Shown here: piece by piece, positions 61,257-64,000 of the stretch
Layout of the letters: each line of letters opens with the position of its first letter
How positions within the stretch are numbered: position 1 is the first letter of the stretch
Assembly: GCA_029975915.1 (NCBI GenBank)
Contig: JARKOC010000466.1
Location: forward strand, 186,001-250,000
Direction of reading: 5' to 3'
Source: Bryobacteraceae bacterium
Lineage (GTDB): Bacteria; Acidobacteriota; Terriglobia; Bryobacterales; Bryobacteraceae
Length of the DNA stretch: 64,000 nt
Program-made: the position numbers and the translations under genes
Notes under the pieces: model-generated
Seen by the model: only the letters and a program-made list of their open reading frames with translations
Databases searched by the model: none
Told to the model about the DNA's origin: nothing

Positions 61257-62219
61257 ATGCGAAGAAGATCTTTCCTACAAGGGGGAGTCGCCGCCGCGGC
61301 TGCGGGAATCGAGGCGGGCGCCGCACCAGCCTTACCCACTGTAACGCTAGGGAAAACGGGGCTGAAGGTGTCACGATTTGTCGTTGGCGGCTACCACATG
61401 GCCGTTCAGGGCGAAGAGATGGCGGTGCGCATCATCCACCGGGCCATGGAACTCGGCGTGAATTTCTTCGATTCGGCGAACCTTTACCATCGCGGGCTCA
61501 GCGATGAAATCTATGGCCGCGCGTTGGCCGGCGGCCGCCGCCAAAAGGTCATCCTTATGACGAAGTGCGAGAACTACACCCGCGACGGCGCTTTGAGGAT
61601 GCTCGAAACGCAACTGAAGCGCATGAAGACCGACTATCTGGATCTCTGGCAAGTTCACCAGGTGAGCGAGCTGGCCGAAGCCGAACGCGTCCTGGGTCCA
61701 AATGGTTCTTTGGAGGCGTTTGTCAAAGCAAAGAAAGAGGGCAAGGTCCGCCACATCGGTTTCACCGGCCACCGCGACCCGCAGGTTCATTTGAAACTGC
61801 TCCACGGCGCTTCGGATTGGGAAACCGTCCAGATGCCGATCAACTTGATCGACCCCCATTACTTGAGCTTTATCGTCAACGTCCTGCCCCAGGCCCGCAA
61901 GAGAGGTCTGGGAGTGATCGCAATGAAATCCAATGCCATGGGCTCGATCGGGCGAAACAATGTCGCGCGCATCGAGGACTGCCTGCGCTTCACCTTGAGC
62001 CAGGACGTCGATGTGCTGGTTTCGGGTGTCGAAACGGTAGATCAACTCGAAGCAAACATCCGCACGGTCTCGACCATGACAAAGATGTCACTTTCGGAGA
62101 TAGAGAGGATGCTGGCAACAACTGCCAAGGGCCGCACAGGATCGCAGATAGAGAACTACAAGCGGCCTCCGTCTGGGGCGTGGGGTCCGCGGCTCCACAA
62201 CGACGGGGAGACCTCATGA
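61257..62219 (+). CDS. aldo/keto reductase with Tat-like signal
   Basis: 320 aa; GAAGGAG lies five bases before the ATG. The N-terminus RRRSFLQGGVAAAAAGIEAGAAP is a twin-arginine-type signal. The AKR site is complete: VNFFDSANLYHRGLSDEIYGRAL (Asp, Tyr), LMTKCEN (Lys) and WQVHQV (His). Later helices match the family (PNGSLEAFVKAKKEGKVRHIGFTGH). It is divergent from the HtrA gene (67 bases between starts) and similar in type to the 58830-59747 reductase. Substrate unknown; a periplasmic sugar or glycoside is plausible given the neighbouring DUF1080 gene. Confidence 0.92.
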   Translation: MRRRSFLQGGVAAAAAGIEAGAAPALPTVTLGKTGLKVSRFVVGGYHMAVQGEEMAVRIIHRAMELGVNFFDSANLYHRGLSDEIYGRALAGGRRQKVILMTKCENYTRDGALRMLETQLKRMKTDYLDLWQVHQVSELAEAERVLGPNGSLEAFVKAKKEGKVRHIGFTGHRDPQVHLKLLHGASDWETVQMPINLIDPHYLSFIVNVLPQARKRGLGVIAMKSNAMGSIGRNNVARIEDCLRFTLSQDVDVLVSGVETVDQLEANIRTVSTMTKMSLSEIERMLATTAKGRTGSQIENYKRPPSGAWGPRLHNDGETS

Positions 62220-62246
62220 CGGGCGAGCGGCTGGATGACCCGGTGA

Positions 62247-62396
62247 TGGCGGATTCTACCAGCGGTCCTGACACCCCAACGCCTCGTAAGGAAGGCGCGC
62301 GATGATTTCCTCGGGTCGATGAAAGAGAAGATCAAGACCCACGGAGACATCCAATTCACAGGCATCTTTTGGGAAGCGGAGCGCAAACAGGTCTAA
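62247..62396 (+). pseudogene. possible remnant of a coding sequence
   Basis: After a TGA at 62244 the plus strand is open to a TAA at 62394-62396. The last 41 codons read protein-like (KARDDFLGSMKEK, THGDIQFTGIFWEAERKQV), with an ATG at 62319 but no ribosome site. Its stop overlaps the convergent cyclase-family gene's stop. It may be the 3' end of a decayed gene or a tiny gene; I do not recognise it. Confidence 0.25.
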
Positions 62397-63025
62397 ATGC
62401 GCCTCAGCACCACCCGCGTCGGCGCCCCTTCGGCGCCCTGTAAGCGCAGCGGCAGGCAGACCATCTCATAGCTGCCCGGCGCGGCCTGGCTCAGATCGAG
62501 GCCCTCGATCACCCAGATGCCCGCGCCGAGAATCGCCAAATGTGTTTCCTGCATGTCGGCATGAAAGCCGCCGATGGACAGGTAATCGACGCCGACGGTC
62601 CGCACACGCGTTTCAGCCAGCACTTTCGCCGCATCGTGCGAAATGTAGACGAAATCCTGCTGGAAACCGGATTTGGTCCAGAGTTCGGTTGAGTTGCGGG
62701 TCTTGAAGAGGATGCGCTCGCCCGCGGCGAGATCGGCGGGCAATTCAGCGGGGCGCACCGCCACCGGATCGTTGATCTGAACCACCCGAGCTTCGCCGAT
62801 GACAGCGTCCAGCGGCATGGCGTCCATCGGCTCGGCCCCGTCGATGAAATGCAGCGGGGCATCCATATGCGTCCCCGTGTGGACGCTCATCGATAACTTC
62901 GACGTGTTGCAGAAGCTGTCCGGGCCTATATTGGCGAATCGTTCGACCACCGGCTCGGGATCGCCGGGCCAACAGGGCATCCCAGCATGGATTGGCCGCG
63001 TAACATCGATCCAGGGGTTCGGCAT
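62393..63025 (-). CDS. cyclase-family protein, kynurenine-formamidase-like
   Basis: 210 aa. The metal motif HTGTHMDAPLHF (residues about 49-60) and the opening WIDVTRPIHAGMPCWPGDPEP are diagnostic of the KynB/cyclase family. The fold carries Zn or Mn held by two His and an Asp. Typical substrates are N-formylkynurenine or other cyclic amides and lactones; the exact one cannot be read. It lies 13 bases after the DUF1080 stop and is followed by nothing on its strand, so these two are probably co-transcribed. No signal peptide, so cytoplasmic. Confidence 0.9.
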   Translation of the reverse strand: MPNPWIDVTRPIHAGMPCWPGDPEPVVERFANIGPDSFCNTSKLSMSVHTGTHMDAPLHFIDGAEPMDAMPLDAVIGEARVVQINDPVAVRPAELPADLAAGERILFKTRNSTELWTKSGFQQDFVYISHDAAKVLAETRVRTVGVDYLSIGGFHADMQETHLAILGAGIWVIEGLDLSQAAPGSYEMVCLPLRLQGAEGAPTRVVLRRI

Positions 63026-63038
63026 GAGGCGGTTCTTT

Positions 63039-63830
63039 CTATCGATGGACCAGCGGGCGCAGAGGCCGCCAGTAGATGTTGCGGTAGGCCACCGGGCCGT
63101 GGTCGCCCTGGAGCATGAGCGGATTCAGGGCTGCCTCGGCCAGCGGCATATGTGCGCGGGTCGGTCCTTCACATTCGACGTTTTCTTGGACAAGTGTGCC
63201 GTTGAACAGGACCCTGAGAAACTTCGCATTCTCGGTCTTCTTGCCCGAGGCATCAAAACGCGGAGCGCGGAACCAGATCTGGTAGCTCTGCCAGTGGCCG
63301 GGCGGGCGCGATGCGTTCAGGCGGGGCGCGGAGCCGCCGACGCCTTTGTTGTCTATCCAGCGGTGATAGATGCCGCCGGCGTCGGACGACGTAGGCGGTT
63401 CAGTTGAGCCGAAGCTATCAAAGACCTGAACTTCATAAAGACCTTGGAGGTAGACGCCCGAGTTGGAGCCTTTCGAGACCATCCACTCGATGTAGAGCTC
63501 GATGTCGCCGTGCTTGTCGTCCGTGACAAGATTCACGGTGCGGCCAGTGGGACCGTTGAGAATGTTGGGGCCGGCGCCTTTACGGCCGGTAAGGCGGGTT
63601 GGTCCGAGCAAGCGGTCGAAAAAGACCGTGGGGGAAACGTACCATTCGTTCGGCTTGTCAGGATCCTGGGCGTGCCAGCCGGTCAGATCGGAACCGTTCA
63701 GAAGCGGTTTCCAGCCCTGTTCGAGCATGAACGGAGCGTCGCCATGGTGTTCGCCGTCCTGGATCGGCGATGGAGACTGCGCGGCAAGCGCGCCGAGCAG
63801 ACAGAACGATAACAGGAAGACTCGAATCAT
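63039..63830 (-). CDS. secreted DUF1080 protein (3-keto-glycoside hydrolase-like)
   Basis: 263 aa from the ATG at 63830, the first codon of a signal peptide (IRVFLLSFCLLGALAAQ). The concanavalin-like DUF1080 domain starts WKPLLNGSDLTGWHAQDPDKPNEW and has the family landmarks DIELYIEWMVSKGSNSGVYLQGLYEVQVFDSFG (span, residues about 116-148) and HWQSYQIWFRAPRF, ending IYWRPLRPL. DUF1080 proteins have been linked to cleavage of 3-keto-disaccharides, a reaction paired with Gfo/Idh/MocA 3-dehydrogenases. One Tat-type member of that family lies 5 kb away in this window, which supports such a role but does not prove it. Confidence 0.88.
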   Translation of the reverse strand: MIRVFLLSFCLLGALAAQSPSPIQDGEHHGDAPFMLEQGWKPLLNGSDLTGWHAQDPDKPNEWYVSPTVFFDRLLGPTRLTGRKGAGPNILNGPTGRTVNLVTDDKHGDIELYIEWMVSKGSNSGVYLQGLYEVQVFDSFGSTEPPTSSDAGGIYHRWIDNKGVGGSAPRLNASRPPGHWQSYQIWFRAPRFDASGKKTENAKFLRVLFNGTLVQENVECEGPTRAHMPLAEAALNPLMLQGDHGPVAYRNIYWRPLRPLVHR

Positions 63831-63844
63831 GCCGCCATGATAGC

Positions 63845-64000
63845 TCAGCGCTTCCTGGTCGTGGTCTTCTTCCTTGTGGTTTTTGCCGCCGGTTTTTTGA
63901 TGGATTTCCTGCCGGCGGCGGCTTTTTTCGCAGGCGGAAGTGCGGCCTGCTTCACGGCGTAGCCAAATCCGGACCATGCCGCAAGGCGGGTATGGTCGAT
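63845..64000 (-). CDS. C-terminal end of an unknown gene, Lys/Ala/Thr-rich tail
   Basis: The minus strand is open from base 64000 to a TGA at 63845-63847, giving 51 residues. They begin IDHTRLAAWSGFGYAVKQAA and end in a very basic tail of Lys, Ala, Arg and Thr (for example KKPAAKTTRKKTTTRKR). The stop is 14 bases before the DUF1080 start, so the genes are likely co-transcribed. The tail is like nucleic-acid-binding or histone-H1-like extensions, which many bacterial proteins add to an unrelated enzyme. The rest lies outside the window; I do not guess its function. Confidence 0.55.
   Translation of the reverse strand: MDHTRLAAWSGFGYAVKQAALPPAKKAAAGRKSIKKPAAKTTRKKTTTRKR

Noticed and set aside
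1..64000. CRISPR arrays, rRNA, tRNA, integrases or insertion sequences
   Set aside because: Read for regularly spaced repeats, T-arm patterns and recombinase motifs; none found apart from the tmRNA's tRNA-like end.

Overview
The window is high-GC, densely coding bacterial DNA that I read as Acidobacteriota, most likely Bryobacterales ('Solibacter'-like). Lineage markers seen in translation: a VWFA-related protein of the acidobacterial type (25544-26527), a MacB/FtsX-type permease of the acidobacterial orphan-permease kind (15528-18029), an Oar-like TonB-dependent receptor with an N-terminal carboxypeptidase-regulatory-like domain (31126-34167), and a tmRNA (48020-48373) whose tag reads ANQQFAYAA. 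No rRNA, tRNA, CRISPR array, prophage or intact insertion sequence was found.

Region by region. (1) 1-11205, minus strand: one tightly packed operon. In transcription order it encodes a DUF4159 protein, a large vWA/GATase-like membrane protein, a secreted caspase-like protein with a Ser where the catalytic Cys is expected, a TPR protein with an HELSH metallopeptidase core, a MoxR AAA+ ATPase, DUF58, a BatA-like vWA membrane protein and a DUF4175-like membrane protein cut by the window edge. It resembles Bat/MoxR clusters with two protease-like proteins added. (2) 11324-14478, minus: a ROK-like kinase, a PIG-L deacetylase and a sugar isomerase-like TIM barrel. (3) 14663-31028: mixed housekeeping and secreted functions: a PspC-domain protein, the permease, an M14 carboxypeptidase, the agmatine-to-putrescine pair aguB-aguA, an amidohydrolase/AlkA-like glycosylase/Nudix operon, the VWFA protein, an SDR, and a VapBC-like pair followed by a U32 RNA-modification-type protein and a second Nudix hydrolase. 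(4) 31126-38138: the TonB receptor with a long structured leader, divergent from an NtrYX-like two-component pair whose regulator lacks a canonical GAFTGA loop. (5) 38445-47954: a solitary nuoM, then a likely surface-glycan or lipid-linked sugar module (methyltransferase, FrhB-like Fe-S protein, predicted toroid protein, GtrA, GT2, GT-C) and a radical SAM/SPASM protein. (6) 48020-57161: tmRNA, a tandem alpha/beta hydrolase with a degenerate first active site, pheS-pheT, MscS, and an SLC13/DASS transporter broken by one extra G in a 7-G run. (7) 57397-64000: Tat-type Gfo/Idh/MocA oxidoreductase, two Tat-type aldo/keto reductases, an HtrA protease, a cyclase-family protein, a DUF1080 protein, and the Lys-rich C-terminus of a further gene.

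Genes appear to cooperate in these groups: the Bat-like operon as a cell-envelope ATPase/vWA complex; aguA-aguB as two consecutive steps of putrescine synthesis; NtrY-NtrX as sensor and regulator; the GT2/GtrA/GT-C genes as prenyl-sugar donor, flippase and transferase; and the Tat oxidoreductases with DUF1080 as a possible periplasmic 3-keto-sugar module. All functional assignments rest on motif reading by eye, with no database search.
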